A stretch of 57,217 bases of DNA. Origin: CAG-791 sp963593905. GTDB lineage: Bacteria; Bacillota; Clostridia; Lachnospirales; Lachnospiraceae. The notes below the pieces were generated by a model that made no database searches, had not been told where the DNA came from, and worked only from the letters and a program-made list of their open reading frames with translations. Positions 42,514-52,159 of this stretch are shown piece by piece (position 1 is the stretch's first letter; each line of letters opens with the position of its first letter). The stretch is from NCBI GenBank assembly GCA_963593905.1, contig CAVBBL010000016.1:1-57217 (forward strand). The letters run 5' to 3'. The position numbers and the translations under genes are program-made.

Positions 42514-42848
42514 GAAAACAAATACGCAAAAATCCTTATAAATAGTTTACTTCTGCAGGGCTGTTCCAAATGGCACTGCCATTTGGAACGCATGCGGCGA
42601 TAGCCGCATGCCCCCGAAAGTAAATGCGAATGCCGCTTTTAAATGATTTACTTCTGCAGGGCTGTTCCAAATGGCTACGCCATTTGGAACGCATGCGGCG
42701 ATAGCCGCATGCCCCCGAAAGTAAATACGAAAGCCGCTTTTAAATGATCTACTTCTGCAGGGCTGTTCCAAATGGCTACGCCATTTGGAACGCATGCGGC
42801 GATAGCCGCATGCCCCCGAAAACAAATACGCAAAAATCCTTATAAATA
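42514..42848. repeat. Three 101-bp tandem repeats bounded by a 31-bp direct repeat
   Basis: Units start at 42546, 42647 and 42748. Each carries two perfect hairpins: TTCCAAATGGC/GCCATTTGGAA and GCATGCGGC/GCCGCATGC. A perfect 31-bp direct repeat (42514-42544 and 42818-42848) bounds the array. Its right copy is the left arm of the secA terminator. The unit tail is similar to the 31-mer. Confidence 0.9.
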
Positions 42849-42872
42849 AGGATTTTGCGTTTTTGTTTTCGG
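42817..42872 (-). terminator. Terminator after secA
   Basis: A near-perfect 26-bp stem ending CGCAAAA..TCCTTAT with loop AA; the stem itself is A/T-rich at its base. It lies 27 nt after the secA stop. Confidence 0.75.
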
Positions 42873-42898
42873 TATCGCCCTGCTATTTGCTAACGCAG

Positions 42899-45466
42899 CT
42901 ATTTGCTACCGCAGCAGTTTTTATATTTCTTCCCGCTTCCGCAGGGGCAGGGATCGTTGGGGTAGACTTTCTTTTCTGCTTTCTTTACCGGTTCCTTGAC
43001 GGCACTGTCGTCTTTGTTGGTGCCGGTGACTTTGGCTACCTGTTCTCTCTCTACCTTCTGCTCTACGTGCACGTGGAACAGGAGGCGGACGGTGTCATCC
43101 ATGATGTTCTGGGTCATCTCATTGAACATCTCATAGCCGGCCATCTTGTATTCCACCAGGGGATCTCTCTGGCCATAGGCCTGCAAGCCAATGCCCTGAC
43201 GGAGCTGTTCCATGTCATCGATATGATCCATCCACTTTTTGTCGATGACCTTCAGCAGCACTACCCGCTCCAGCTCGCGGATTGCCTCCGGCTCCGGGAA
43301 CTCTGCTTCCTTGCTCTCATAGAGCTTGACAGCCTCTTCCTTGAGCTGCTGCTTTAAGCCATTTTTGGTGCGATCCTTGATACGGCCCCGGTTGACCACC
43401 TGCAGCGGCACCAGCGGCAGCAGCAACTGGTTTAACTCTGTCAGATTCCAGTCATCACTGGCAACGTCATCCCCAATGCTGGTGTCCACCGCATTTTCCA
43501 CGATGTCTGTGATCATCTTGTAGATAGAATCCCGCATGGAATCGCCGTTTAATACCCGGCGTCTTTCGTCGTAGATGATTTCTCTTTGCTCATTCATTAC
43601 CTGGTCATAATCCAGCAGGTTCTTACGAATACCGAAGTTATTGATCTCGATCTTCTTTTGTGCCTGCTCGATGGCCTTGGTCAATGACTTATGGGCGATT
43701 TCCTGTCCCTCCGGAATACCCAGCGCGTTGAACATCGTGATCATACGCTCTGATCCGAACAGACGCATCAGATCATCCTCCAGGGAAATATAAAACTTGG
43801 ATTCACCCGGATCACCCTGACGTCCGGAACGTCCGCGGAGCTGATTGTCTATACGACGGCTTTCATGGCGCTCTGTGCCGATGATCTTTAATCCGCCGGC
43901 AGCCTTTGCCTCATCGTCCAGCTTAATATCGGTACCACGGCCTGCCATGTTGGTGGCGATGGTCACAGCACCATGCTGACCGGCCTGGGCTACAATCTCC
44001 GCCTCCAGCTCATGATACTTGGCATTTAACACATTGTGCTGAATACCCTCCCGGCGAAGCATGCCGGAAAGCTCCTCGGAGGCCTCAATGGTGATAGTGC
44101 CCACCAGCACCGGCTGCCCCTTGGCATGGGCCTCTTTCACAGCCTCCACAATAGCCTGTTTCTTTTCCTTCTTCGTCTTATAGACAGCGTCCTGCAGATC
44201 CTGACGGGCAATAGGCTTGTTCGTGGGGATCTCAATAACATCCATACCATAGATGTCTCTGAATTCCTTCTCCTCCGTCAAGGCGGTACCGGTCATGCCG
44301 GCCTTCTTGTCGAACTTGTTAAAGAAATTCTGGAACGTGATGGTAGCTAAGGTCTTGCTCTCTCTCTTGACCTTTACATGCTCCTTCGCCTCAATAGCCT
44401 GATGCAGACCATCGGAATAACGTCTGCCGGGCATAACACGGCCGGTAAACTCATCTACGATCATGACCTGATCGTCCTTGACGATATAATCATGATCCCT
44501 GGCCATCAGATTATTGGCACGCAGTGCCAGGATAATACAGTGCTGAATTTCCAGATTTTCCGGATCTGCCAGGTTCTTCAGGTGGAAGAATTTTTCTACC
44601 TTCTCCACACCGTCAGCGGTTAAGTTGACCACTTTGTCCTTTTCATTGACAATGAAATCACCGGTCTCTTCCCGCTCCACGCCCATGATAGCATCGATCT
44701 TGGTCAGGTCTTCCATATCCTCACCGCGAGTCATCTGCTTGGCCAGAATATCGCAGGCTTCGTAAATCTTGGTGGACTTGCCGGACTGACCGGAAATGAT
44801 CAAAGGTGTACGAGCTTCATCGATCAGGATGGAGTCCACCTCATCGATGATGGCAAAGTGGAGATCCCGAAGCACCAGCTGTTCCTTATAAATGGCCATA
44901 TTGTCACGCAGGTAATCAAATCCCAGCTCATTATTGGTCACATAGGTGATATCACAGTTATAAGCGGCCTTGCGTTCCTGGGCATTCATGCTGTTGAGCA
45001 CTACACCCACTGTAAGTCCCATGAACTCATAAACCTGCCCCATCCACTCTGCGTCACGCTTAGCCAGATAATCATTGACGGTGACCACATGGACGCCCTT
45101 GCCCTCCAATGCATTTAAGTAAGTAGGCAGGGTAGCTACCAGCGTCTTACCTTCACCGGTCTTCATCTCTGCGATACGGCCCTGGTGCAGGATGATGCCG
45201 CCGATGAGCTGTACCTCAAAGGGTTCCATTCCAACAGCTCTCTTTGCACCTTCGCGGACAGCTGCATAAGCCTCTGGCAGTATGTCGTCCAGGGTTTCTC
45301 CCTCATTCAGACGTTTTCTGAATTCCTTTGTCTTGTCACGCAGTTCCTCATCAGAAAGTGCCTGCATGGCAGGACGAAGATCCTCGATCTTCTTCACCAG
45401 CGGACGGATTCTCTTCACCTCGCGCTCACTGTGAGAGCCGAAAATCTTATCTGTAACCTTTGACAT
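42899..45466 (-). CDS. secA: Preprotein translocase ATPase SecA
   Basis: 855 residues, full-length motor of the Sec pathway. Walker A AEMKTGEGKTLVATL, DEAD-like IDEVDSILIDEARTPLIISG, helicase motifs MTGTALTEEKEF and TNMAGRGTDIKL, RGRSGRQGDPG, scaffold and wing domains, and a C-terminal zinc tail CPCGSGKKYKNCC. The ATG at 45466 follows GAGGATTTTTTT; 46 upstream codons are open but Arg/Glu/Cys-rich and lack a site. Only one secA is in the window. Confidence 0.97.
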   Translation of the reverse strand: MSKVTDKIFGSHSEREVKRIRPLVKKIEDLRPAMQALSDEELRDKTKEFRKRLNEGETLDDILPEAYAAVREGAKRAVGMEPFEVQLIGGIILHQGRIAEMKTGEGKTLVATLPTYLNALEGKGVHVVTVNDYLAKRDAEWMGQVYEFMGLTVGVVLNSMNAQERKAAYNCDITYVTNNELGFDYLRDNMAIYKEQLVLRDLHFAIIDEVDSILIDEARTPLIISGQSGKSTKIYEACDILAKQMTRGEDMEDLTKIDAIMGVEREETGDFIVNEKDKVVNLTADGVEKVEKFFHLKNLADPENLEIQHCIILALRANNLMARDHDYIVKDDQVMIVDEFTGRVMPGRRYSDGLHQAIEAKEHVKVKRESKTLATITFQNFFNKFDKKAGMTGTALTEEKEFRDIYGMDVIEIPTNKPIARQDLQDAVYKTKKEKKQAIVEAVKEAHAKGQPVLVGTITIEASEELSGMLRREGIQHNVLNAKYHELEAEIVAQAGQHGAVTIATNMAGRGTDIKLDDEAKAAGGLKIIGTERHESRRIDNQLRGRSGRQGDPGESKFYISLEDDLMRLFGSERMITMFNALGIPEGQEIAHKSLTKAIEQAQKKIEINNFGIRKNLLDYDQVMNEQREIIYDERRRVLNGDSMRDSIYKMITDIVENAVDTSIGDDVASDDWNLTELNQLLLPLVPLQVVNRGRIKDRTKNGLKQQLKEEAVKLYESKEAEFPEPEAIRELERVVLLKVIDKKWMDHIDDMEQLRQGIGLQAYGQRDPLVEYKMAGYEMFNEMTQNIMDDTVRLLFHVHVEQKVEREQVAKVTGTNKDDSAVKEPVKKAEKKVYPNDPCPCGSGKKYKNCCGSK

Positions 45467-45633
45467 AAAAAAATCCTCATTTCTGAGCAGTTCCGTGCAA
45501 CAGCCGGCGAAAATCTCTTCTTCCTCTGCCCCGCTCTTTCTGCCCTGCTCAAAAACAGACAGCGGTGCAAAGTCAAAAGTCAGCCCTCTGCCGCAGCATG
45601 CCACAGCAGTGGCTGACTCTTTATTTCGTTATT

Positions 45634-45663
45634 GTTATAACGCGCAGACCTTTATGGGTGCAA
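45634..45663 (-). promoter_or_regulatory. Promoter of secA
   Basis: TTGCAC (45658-45663), 18-bp spacer, TATAAC (45634-45639). It gives a leader of about 160 nt in which GCCACTGCTGTGGC can form a small hairpin. Confidence 0.6.
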
Positions 45664-45696
45664 TACCTCAGGAAGCATTTTACGAATTTTTAACTT

Positions 45697-45727
45697 AAGG
45701 AAATTCCGATTGCATCCGCATTTCCTT
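45697..45727 (-). terminator. Possible weak terminator after buk
   Basis: AAGGAAAT/ATTTCCTT with a 15-nt loop, overlapping the buk stop codon and followed by AAGTTAAAAATT. Short stem and poor T tract. Confidence 0.4.
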
Positions 45728-46799
45728 AGTACTGCTTTGCCTCTTCCTCGCCTCTCATGACACGAAGTGCGCCCTGCGCCAGTGCCAGCAGCTCGTCCTC
45801 ACCGGGATAAACCGTAACCGGAGCGATAAAGGAAAGGCTCTCGGTCAGGCTGTCTGTCACATACTTGGAATATGCGATGCCGCCGGTGATGATGATCTGG
45901 TCTACTTTGCCCTTTAATACAGCAGCCTCTGCACCGGCATTCTTGGACATCTGGAATAGGAATGCATCAAAGACCAACTTTGCCTTTTCACCCTGCTCGC
46001 CGCCTTCTTCCATCATCTTTAATACGTCTCTTGCATCATTGGTGCCAAGATAAGCATTGAAGCCGCCGTTGCCGACGAATCTCTTGTATACTTCCTTCTC
46101 GGTCATGCCGCTGTGGAAGCACATCTTGATCAGAGCGCCGGAGGGAACACCGCCGGTACGCTCGGGAGAAAATGCACCGTCGCCGTCCAGTGCATTGAAC
46201 ACGTCAATGACACGGCCGTGGTCATGGGCACCTACGGAAACACCGCCGCCCATGTGGATGACGATCAGATTCATATCCTCGTATTTGCGGTTCTGCTCCT
46301 TGGCGAAGCGGCGTGCCACTGCCTTCTGGTTCAGTGCATGGAAGATACTTACACGCTGAATCTCCGGAATACCGGACAATCTTGCCACGTCACAGAGCTC
46401 ATCTACCACTACCGGATCTACGATATAGCTGGGAACACCGATCATATCTGCGATCTCTTTTGCCAGAAGGCCGCCCAGGTTGGAAGCATGCTGACCGGAA
46501 ACGCCTTTCTTGAGATCCTCTAACAGCGCGTCGGTAACAGCATACGTGCCGCCGGCGATAGGCTTTAACATACCGCCTCGGCCCACGATCACATCAAAGC
46601 TGTTGACATCAATTTCGTGCTCCTTTAAGGCATCCAGAATAATATCCTTACGGAAATCCTTCTGGTCTACGATGGTAGCATAGGAAGCGATCTCTTCTGT
46701 GGAGTGGCGCAGTGTCTTGTCAAATACAAGCTCTTCGTCCTCAAATACACCGATCTTTGTAGAAGTGGAACCCGGATTGATAATTAAACTCTTAATCAT
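45726..46799 (-). CDS. buk: Butyrate kinase
   Basis: Converts butyryl-phosphate and ADP to butyrate and ATP. ASKHA fold: INPGSTSTKIGVF, GRGGMLKPIAGGTYAV, GQHASNLGGLLA, IVIHMGGGVSVGAHDHGRVID and IIITGGIAYSKYV. The GGTYAV and HASNLGG blocks set it apart from acetate kinase. 357 residues from ATG 46799 (AAAGGGG ribosome site); 32 open codons upstream belong to the class B leader. It follows ptb on the same strand. Confidence 0.95.
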   Translation of the reverse strand: MIKSLIINPGSTSTKIGVFEDEELVFDKTLRHSTEEIASYATIVDQKDFRKDIILDALKEHEIDVNSFDVIVGRGGMLKPIAGGTYAVTDALLEDLKKGVSGQHASNLGGLLAKEIADMIGVPSYIVDPVVVDELCDVARLSGIPEIQRVSIFHALNQKAVARRFAKEQNRKYEDMNLIVIHMGGGVSVGAHDHGRVIDVFNALDGDGAFSPERTGGVPSGALIKMCFHSGMTEKEVYKRFVGNGGFNAYLGTNDARDVLKMMEEGGEQGEKAKLVFDAFLFQMSKNAGAEAAVLKGKVDQIIITGGIAYSKYVTDSLTESLSFIAPVTVYPGEDELLALAQGALRVMRGEEEAKQY

Positions 46800-46905
46800 T
46801 TTAACCCCTTTCTGTCGCAATTTATTGCGACAGCACGAAGAGAATTTCGCGCAGGCGAATTCTCTGATGTGATCTCTCATGGGCGCCTTTGGCAACCAAT
46901 GGCGT
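46800..46905 (-). promoter_or_regulatory. Class B hairpin leader between ptb and buk
   Basis: AGAGAATTCGC/GCGAAATTCTCT, then GTCGCAAT-AAA-TTGCGAC, AGAAAGGGGTTAAA and the start. GTCGC/GCGAC replaces the GCCGC/GCGGC of other copies: a compensatory change. An upstream GACGCC..GGCGCC hairpin is imperfect. Confidence 0.7.
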
Positions 46906-46908
46906 CTC

Positions 46909-47835
46909 TTACTTACTCTGCTTCTGTAAATGCTCTGCCACTACTGCCGCCAGTGCAATAGAATTGATCTTGGTCTCAAAGCTGTCGGAGCGGGATGTGA
47001 GAATAACCGGCGCCTTGGTGCCTGTCAGGATGCAGCCGTTCTTAAAGTTAGAAAGACGAACGATGGTCTTGTAAACCAGATTGCCTGCGTGAATGTCAGG
47101 GAAAAGCAGGATATCTGCATCACCGACGATCTTTCTCTTGTCAGCGCCATCCTTGTGCTGTGCTGCAGTGGGATCGATAGCCAGATCCATGGAAAGAGGT
47201 CCGTCTACGATACAATCCTTGATGCGGCCTTCCTCATTCCACTTGGTCAGCTGTGCTGCCTCTACGGTGACAGGCATCTTTTCGTTGACCACTTCCACAG
47301 CGGCAAGAGGCGCTACCTTGGGCATCTCTACGCCGCAGGCCTTTGCCACTTCTACGGTATAGTTAATGATAGTCTCTTTATCTTCCAGGGTAGGATAAGG
47401 CATGAATGCTACGTCTGTTAAGAATAAAAGTCTCTTGATTCCCTCGATCTCGAATACACAGACATGAGAGAGTGTCTTGCCGGTGCGAAGGCCAACTTCC
47501 TTATTCAGTACACTGCGAAGGAAAGTCTTGGAAGAAAGCTTGCCCTTCATATACATATCCGCCTTGCCGTCGTGTACAAGGGAAACTGCCTTTAAAGCTG
47601 CCTGCTCGTCGTCCTTCTCATCGATGATCTCCATCTTGGAAAGATCGATGCCCAGTCCTCTGGCAATATCTCTGATCTTATTCTCATCACCTACCAGAAT
47701 GGGATCTGCGATGTCTCTGCTCTGTGCCTCTGCTACAGCTTCCAACACGGGTTCATCCGCCGCCGCTGCTACTGCAAGCTTTTTCTTGGAGCATTTGCCC
47801 ACCTGTGCGAGAATGTCGTCAAATGTTTCACTCAT
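46909..47835 (-). CDS. ptb: Phosphate butyryltransferase
   Basis: Converts butyryl-CoA and phosphate to butyryl-phosphate. 308 residues, phosphotransacetylase fold: DPILVGDENKIRDIARGLGID, ADMYMKGKLSSKTFLRSVLNKE, LSHVCVFEIEG, FLTDVAFMPYPTLEDK and LLFPDIHAGNLVYKTI. The KGKLSS and DVAF(M)PYP blocks distinguish Ptb from Pta. With buk 110 nt downstream it forms the substrate-level phosphorylation end of butyrate fermentation. AGGAAAAGGTAAG precedes its ATG. Confidence 0.95.
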   Translation of the reverse strand: MSETFDDILAQVGKCSKKKLAVAAAADEPVLEAVAEAQSRDIADPILVGDENKIRDIARGLGIDLSKMEIIDEKDDEQAALKAVSLVHDGKADMYMKGKLSSKTFLRSVLNKEVGLRTGKTLSHVCVFEIEGIKRLLFLTDVAFMPYPTLEDKETIINYTVEVAKACGVEMPKVAPLAAVEVVNEKMPVTVEAAQLTKWNEEGRIKDCIVDGPLSMDLAIDPTAAQHKDGADKRKIVGDADILLFPDIHAGNLVYKTIVRLSNFKNGCILTGTKAPVILTSRSDSFETKINSIALAAVVAEHLQKQSK

Positions 47836-47932
47836 CTTACCTTTTCCTCCTACTGCCTATTTCATTTCCTTCGAATGTCGGATTCTGCCGAAAAGATGCA
47901 ATCCCCCTGCCGTTTCGACCATACCATATACG

Positions 47933-47961
47933 ACTATAGCACAACTACCGCTGAATGACAA
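47933..47961 (-). promoter_or_regulatory. Promoter of ptb-buk
   Basis: TTGTCA (47956-47961), 17-bp spacer, TATAGT (47933-47938), about 100 nt before ptb. Confidence 0.7.
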
Positions 47962-48069
47962 CGAACTGCCGCCATTTGCCGCACTATGCGCATGGCCGGG
48001 CAGCAGTTACTTTATCATAAATTTTCATCCAATATAGTTCCGGCCAACTTGTGAACAGTAACAGATTTC

Positions 48070-51000
48070 TTAAATCAGTTCACAATCCCACACATCCACA
48101 CCGCTGTCCTGGAATACGTGATGCAGCCGTTCCCGCACCTGCTGCCTGGTGACACCCTTTTTCAGCATTCCCTGGAGGAAACCGCCGCCGCCCGCGCCGG
48201 AGATCATCCTGCCGTCCAGCAGGTCATCAATGGTGAGGAAGATCTGGTCGATACAGGTATTGGTGCTGCCCTGATCCAACTTCTTGGAGAGTTCCCAGTG
48301 TTTATTGAGCAAAGCCGTAAAGCCGTCCACGTTGCCCCGTTCCAGTTCGAAGCGCATCAGTGCCGACATCTTCTGGATCTCTTCCAGCACATAGACTGCA
48401 TCGGGATTGGCGCCGATATATCTGCCCACCACATCCCGCAGCAGGTTTCTGGCCAGACGGCGCTGTCCCGTATAGATCAGAACAAACCGCTCATTCAACT
48501 CCCGGATTGTCTCCGGTGCCAGACTGACATGCTCCACCTTGAGCACCTGGTGCAGTCCGGGTTTTGCAGTAATGTACTTGATGCCTGCGGAGAGACCGCC
48601 CACCTGATCCTGCCAGCCGCCGCCGGTACTCATGATCTGCTCCATGCACAGCACGTGGTCGTAGAGCTCACTTTCTGTATACTGCACGCCGAAGAAATCG
48701 AACAGTGTCTTCACACAGGCCCCGGCCAAAATACTGCTGGTACCAAGACCACTGCCCTTGGGCACACCGGTTACCTCCGTGGAAAGGAAAATACCGCCGC
48801 CCATACGCTCCAGGATTTCCGTAAGGCTCTTCTCCTTCTCAACGGATGTTCCTGCAGCGGGAATGATGCCGCAGGCCACCAGCGCTGCCTTTTGCAGTGC
48901 AAAAGGGTCATAGGGATTGGAGCAATCCTGCAGTCTGTCCAGCTGCGTAAATTCCCCATGGGTATCCATGTCCCGGCTGTCGAATACCACCTTGTATTCC
49001 GAAAGTCTACGTACTGTCACGCATACCGGCAGCTCCCCGTTTAATTTCAGAGCGGCATTTAATACCGTGCCGCCGTTTTCATTGCAATAAGGCGGCGTAT
49101 CACTCCAGCCGCCGCCCCAGTTTACCCGAAGGGGCAGAAGACTTTGCATCTCCTCATGAGCTATGTGCAGATTCTCCCTGTAGGTAAGACCGTGAAGCGT
49201 CTCCTCTAATATGGAACTGCGAATCGTCTCAAAGCACTGATCCAGGTATTTTTCACCCTCTGCGCCGCCGATGATCCGTCCCATGTAATAATAAATCCGC
49301 ATTTTTTCCGAAAAGGAGGCATTGCCCGCCTTCTTTTCCATCCACTCTCTCTGAAAATCGTCCGGAATCTCTCCCTGCAGCATCTCCATGGCCTGTTCCA
49401 CAGTTCCTCCGGCTCTGATCAGTTTGGTCAGGCTGTCCATCTGCACAATCCTGCGAAGGCGGCCGTTCCACTCCAGCACAGCCTCCGGATCGCATCGGTG
49501 GAAGCCATCGCAAAGACTCTCCCTTTTTGCAGACAGCCAGTTTTCCAGATCCTGCCGATAATCCCAGTCGGACTGCTTTTTCTCTTCGTCTGCCGCCACT
49601 TTTCCCAGCAGTCCCGGCGCATGCTTTACTAATCGGTAAAGCAGCAGTGCCTCATCCACAGCCTCTTTTATGCTGTCTTTTGGCACGTACAGGTCAGCGA
49701 ACCACAGGTAATGTTCCTGCGCAGGCCAAAGCACGGAAGAATCCAGACCGTAAGCCTGTAGGAAATCTTTCATAGCAACGCCGAGGAATTCACCCTCTTC
49801 TTCCAGCTTTTCCTTAGGGTTATCCAGAATATCATAGATTCTGACCACAAAGCGGCCGTCGTTTTGCTTCAGTCCGTGCAGCACCACATGAGAGGGAATC
49901 GTCTGCTCTTCAATGGTGACGTAGGAAAGAAGCACATCATCGCCGATCACCGAGCCCCTGCGCACATCGCTGTCCTCGAAATAGCAATTGCTGCCCACCT
50001 TAGCCTGTGCAGAGATCACACTGTTATAAAGAGCTGCATTCTCATTATTGGCAGAGCCCGCCACCTGTCTGGTCCATCCAAGGCTCTGATAGTCTGCAAT
50101 CTGCTCATTCATCAGCCTCATAATTTCCCTGGTAGTGCCAAAGTGAATGAACTCTGCCGGAGATAAGCGGAGCAGCTTCATGCGGTAAGGCCGCAGGGCT
50201 TCCCATACTTTCGTCCTGCAGTCATGCAATTCCTGACAAAAGCTTCCTTCCGGCTTTTCCAGATAAAACTGCTCCAGAGTAGACTCTGCTGCCAACGGGT
50301 AGAGGAAATCCCCGTAAAAAGAAAGTCTGGCTTTACTGTTTATAAATTCTGCAAATTTTTTATCATCCGGATGTCCCTGCGTGCTGATCAGGCCATAGAG
50401 AGAAGCCAGCATTGCAGAGGAAAAGATCACCGCGCCGGTATCGATATCCACCTTACCGCGCTCATTGACAGCGCCCCGGGCCGTCAGTGTCTCCACGGTC
50501 TGCTTGTGGAGAAAACAGGATACACATCCATCCTCTCCCCGCAGAAATACGCCATGATTCTTTCCTGTCTCCACTTCCTTCTTAAAGGAGATCGCCGCAG
50601 CACCTTCTCCGGAAAAATCGATCTGCAGCGCATTGAAAAGAAGCAGTACATCTCCGGAAAGGACCAGCATCCCTTCCTGAATCCTGCCGGGCACGCTGCT
50701 CATACCGATCATGAATTCGTCAAAGAGTGTGGAAGGTCTGCCTGTGGGGAGGACTCTGGGCACCGGCGAAAAAAGCTTGCCAAGTGCGGAGTATTGGGGC
50801 ACGCGCTTGGAATCACCGCCGGAGTGAATCACCAAAATCCGTCTGCCCTTAAAGTCTGCCTTTCCTTCCCGCTTTGCAATATAGGAAAGCACATTTAAGG
50901 TAGCGCCGCCGGAGCCCACCCTCTCCCCCTTAGGGTCCGGCAGCACCGCAAAATGAGTCCTCTCATCCAGCTCTCCTGCCATCATACGTTCTTCCAGCTG

Positions 51001-51150
51001 CAGCCGAAATCCTCTGGCCTGATTTTCATCGGAGGCGGTCAGAATCACATAGTCCCATCTGGCAAATTTTTCTCTGTTTTTGGACCGAATATGGTCATCC
51101 CAGGCATCCTGATAGGACTGTGCCAAAAATAAAGAGGTCATATTGTTCAT
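48070..51150 (-). CDS. Bifunctional L-fucokinase / fucose-1-phosphate guanylyltransferase-like (Fkp)
   Basis: 1026 residues, the size of Bacteroides Fkp. The N-terminal half is a sugar-nucleotide pyrophosphorylase (GSGGATLNVLSYI, VIHSGGDSKRVPQYSALGK, FDEFMIGMSSVPGRIQEGMLVLSGDVLLLF) followed by a left-handed beta-helix-like segment. The C-terminal half is a GHMP kinase (LRVNWGGGWSDTPPYCNENGGTVLNA, TGVPKGSGLGTSSILAGACVKTLF, ISGAGGGGFLQGM). Such enzymes turn salvaged fucose into GDP-fucose; some homologues act on other sugars such as D-arabinose or heptose derivatives. No fucosyltransferase is nearby. ATG at 51150 or 51141. Confidence 0.85.
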   Translation of the reverse strand: MNNMTSLFLAQSYQDAWDDHIRSKNREKFARWDYVILTASDENQARGFRLQLEERMMAGELDERTHFAVLPDPKGERVGSGGATLNVLSYIAKREGKADFKGRRILVIHSGGDSKRVPQYSALGKLFSPVPRVLPTGRPSTLFDEFMIGMSSVPGRIQEGMLVLSGDVLLLFNALQIDFSGEGAAAISFKKEVETGKNHGVFLRGEDGCVSCFLHKQTVETLTARGAVNERGKVDIDTGAVIFSSAMLASLYGLISTQGHPDDKKFAEFINSKARLSFYGDFLYPLAAESTLEQFYLEKPEGSFCQELHDCRTKVWEALRPYRMKLLRLSPAEFIHFGTTREIMRLMNEQIADYQSLGWTRQVAGSANNENAALYNSVISAQAKVGSNCYFEDSDVRRGSVIGDDVLLSYVTIEEQTIPSHVVLHGLKQNDGRFVVRIYDILDNPKEKLEEEGEFLGVAMKDFLQAYGLDSSVLWPAQEHYLWFADLYVPKDSIKEAVDEALLLYRLVKHAPGLLGKVAADEEKKQSDWDYRQDLENWLSAKRESLCDGFHRCDPEAVLEWNGRLRRIVQMDSLTKLIRAGGTVEQAMEMLQGEIPDDFQREWMEKKAGNASFSEKMRIYYYMGRIIGGAEGEKYLDQCFETIRSSILEETLHGLTYRENLHIAHEEMQSLLPLRVNWGGGWSDTPPYCNENGGTVLNAALKLNGELPVCVTVRRLSEYKVVFDSRDMDTHGEFTQLDRLQDCSNPYDPFALQKAALVACGIIPAAGTSVEKEKSLTEILERMGGGIFLSTEVTGVPKGSGLGTSSILAGACVKTLFDFFGVQYTESELYDHVLCMEQIMSTGGGWQDQVGGLSAGIKYITAKPGLHQVLKVEHVSLAPETIRELNERFVLIYTGQRRLARNLLRDVVGRYIGANPDAVYVLEEIQKMSALMRFELERGNVDGFTALLNKHWELSKKLDQGSTNTCIDQIFLTIDDLLDGRMISGAGGGGFLQGMLKKGVTRQQVRERLHHVFQDSGVDVWDCELI

Positions 51151-51292
51151 CGCTTTGCTTCCCCTTTTCCTGTTTTATAATTTGCTGCTGTGATATATGA
51201 ATCACTCACCGGTTGTCGTTTATTCTCTTTCCTGTTTTCTACTTTCCGTTATCTGCTTACCATTATCTGCTTAGTGCCGGCCATATTTCTTT

Positions 51293-52159
51293 TTAATCCC
51301 ATGCGTTTTGCAATATCCCACAGGCAGTGCCCACTTTGCCGCCCTGCTGCAGATATGCCTTCATCTTTCTCTGCAGGGATGTGTGCGTCGGCAGCACAGA
51401 AATGATTTTCTCATTGACGATTCCGTCTTTACAGCTGTCCAAAAGCTCCCTCGCCTGTCCCGGAGAATAGTGATATACCCACTCCAGGTAATCTGCTGCC
51501 TCCAGGTCTGTCTTTGTAATCAAAAACGCCTTCTGAAATAACAGAATCCTCGAATCCGCCTCCAACAGCTTGGACAATGCCGGGGAAAGCAGCCAGGAAT
51601 CGCACTCCATCGGTGCATTTGCCCATTCCTTGTAAAACTGTTCCAAGAAAAGCTTTGCCTCTTTACAGGAAGCAGACAGTGCTTCTTTGGTCAGCTGCGC
51701 ATCGGAAGGAATGTGGATGCTGATCACTTTTCTGCCCTGCTGCTCTAAAAGTTCATATTCCAGGGTACCGATCCGGAAAAGACAGAGTGAGAGCTGTCTG
51801 GGTGTCCAGAATTCTCTGTCAAAGCCAATCTCCCCCTCGGCGTCATAGTATTCCCTCACAAATCTGGAAAAGCAGGCTATGGTCTCTCTGTAAATCTGTT
51901 CCTCTATTCCTTTTTTCTGATAGCTGCTGCGGGTATAGGTATCTGCCAGGTGCAGCATCACCGTCAGCATACGAAGCCCCCTGGGATCCTCCCCCAGCTC
52001 CGCCTTGAGGCTATGCAAACCGCTTTCCCAGCTCCCCGGCGTATGCAGTGCTTCCATAGGCTCCGCCAGCCTGTCATAGGGAATCTGTCTGTCCAATTCC
52101 AGGATTTGATCTGCAGCCTCCCCCGGCATAGGAATCTCTTTAAGTAAATCGTTCAGCAT
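51293..52159 (-). CDS. Acyltransferase-like protein (NAT_N / GNAT_C two-domain family)
   Basis: 288 residues, soluble. LGLAD-like features TVMLHLADTYTRSSYQKKGI, EIGFDREFWTPRQLSLCLFRIGTLEYEL and VISIHIPSDAQLTKEALSASCKEAKLFLEQFY fit the N-acyltransferase N-terminal plus GNAT-like C-terminal family common in Lachnospiraceae. No biochemical function is established that I know of. A standard GNAT acetyl-CoA loop is not obvious. It lies just upstream of the fucokinase on the same strand (140 nt) and could be co-transcribed. ATG at 52159 follows AAGAGGTAAAG, the end of a class B leader. Confidence 0.7.
   Translation of the reverse strand: MLNDLLKEIPMPGEAADQILELDRQIPYDRLAEPMEALHTPGSWESGLHSLKAELGEDPRGLRMLTVMLHLADTYTRSSYQKKGIEEQIYRETIACFSRFVREYYDAEGEIGFDREFWTPRQLSLCLFRIGTLEYELLEQQGRKVISIHIPSDAQLTKEALSASCKEAKLFLEQFYKEWANAPMECDSWLLSPALSKLLEADSRILLFQKAFLITKTDLEAADYLEWVYHYSPGQARELLDSCKDGIVNEKIISVLPTHTSLQRKMKAYLQQGGKVGTACGILQNAWD

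Noticed and set aside
42546..42817. CRISPR-like array
   Set aside because: The units are 101 bp and repeat end to end without spacers; the palindromes are inside the unit. No cas genes are near.
45726..47835. Acetate kinase and phosphotransacetylase
   Set aside because: GGTYAV, HASNLGG and the lengths (357 and 308) fit butyrate kinase and phosphate butyryltransferase better.
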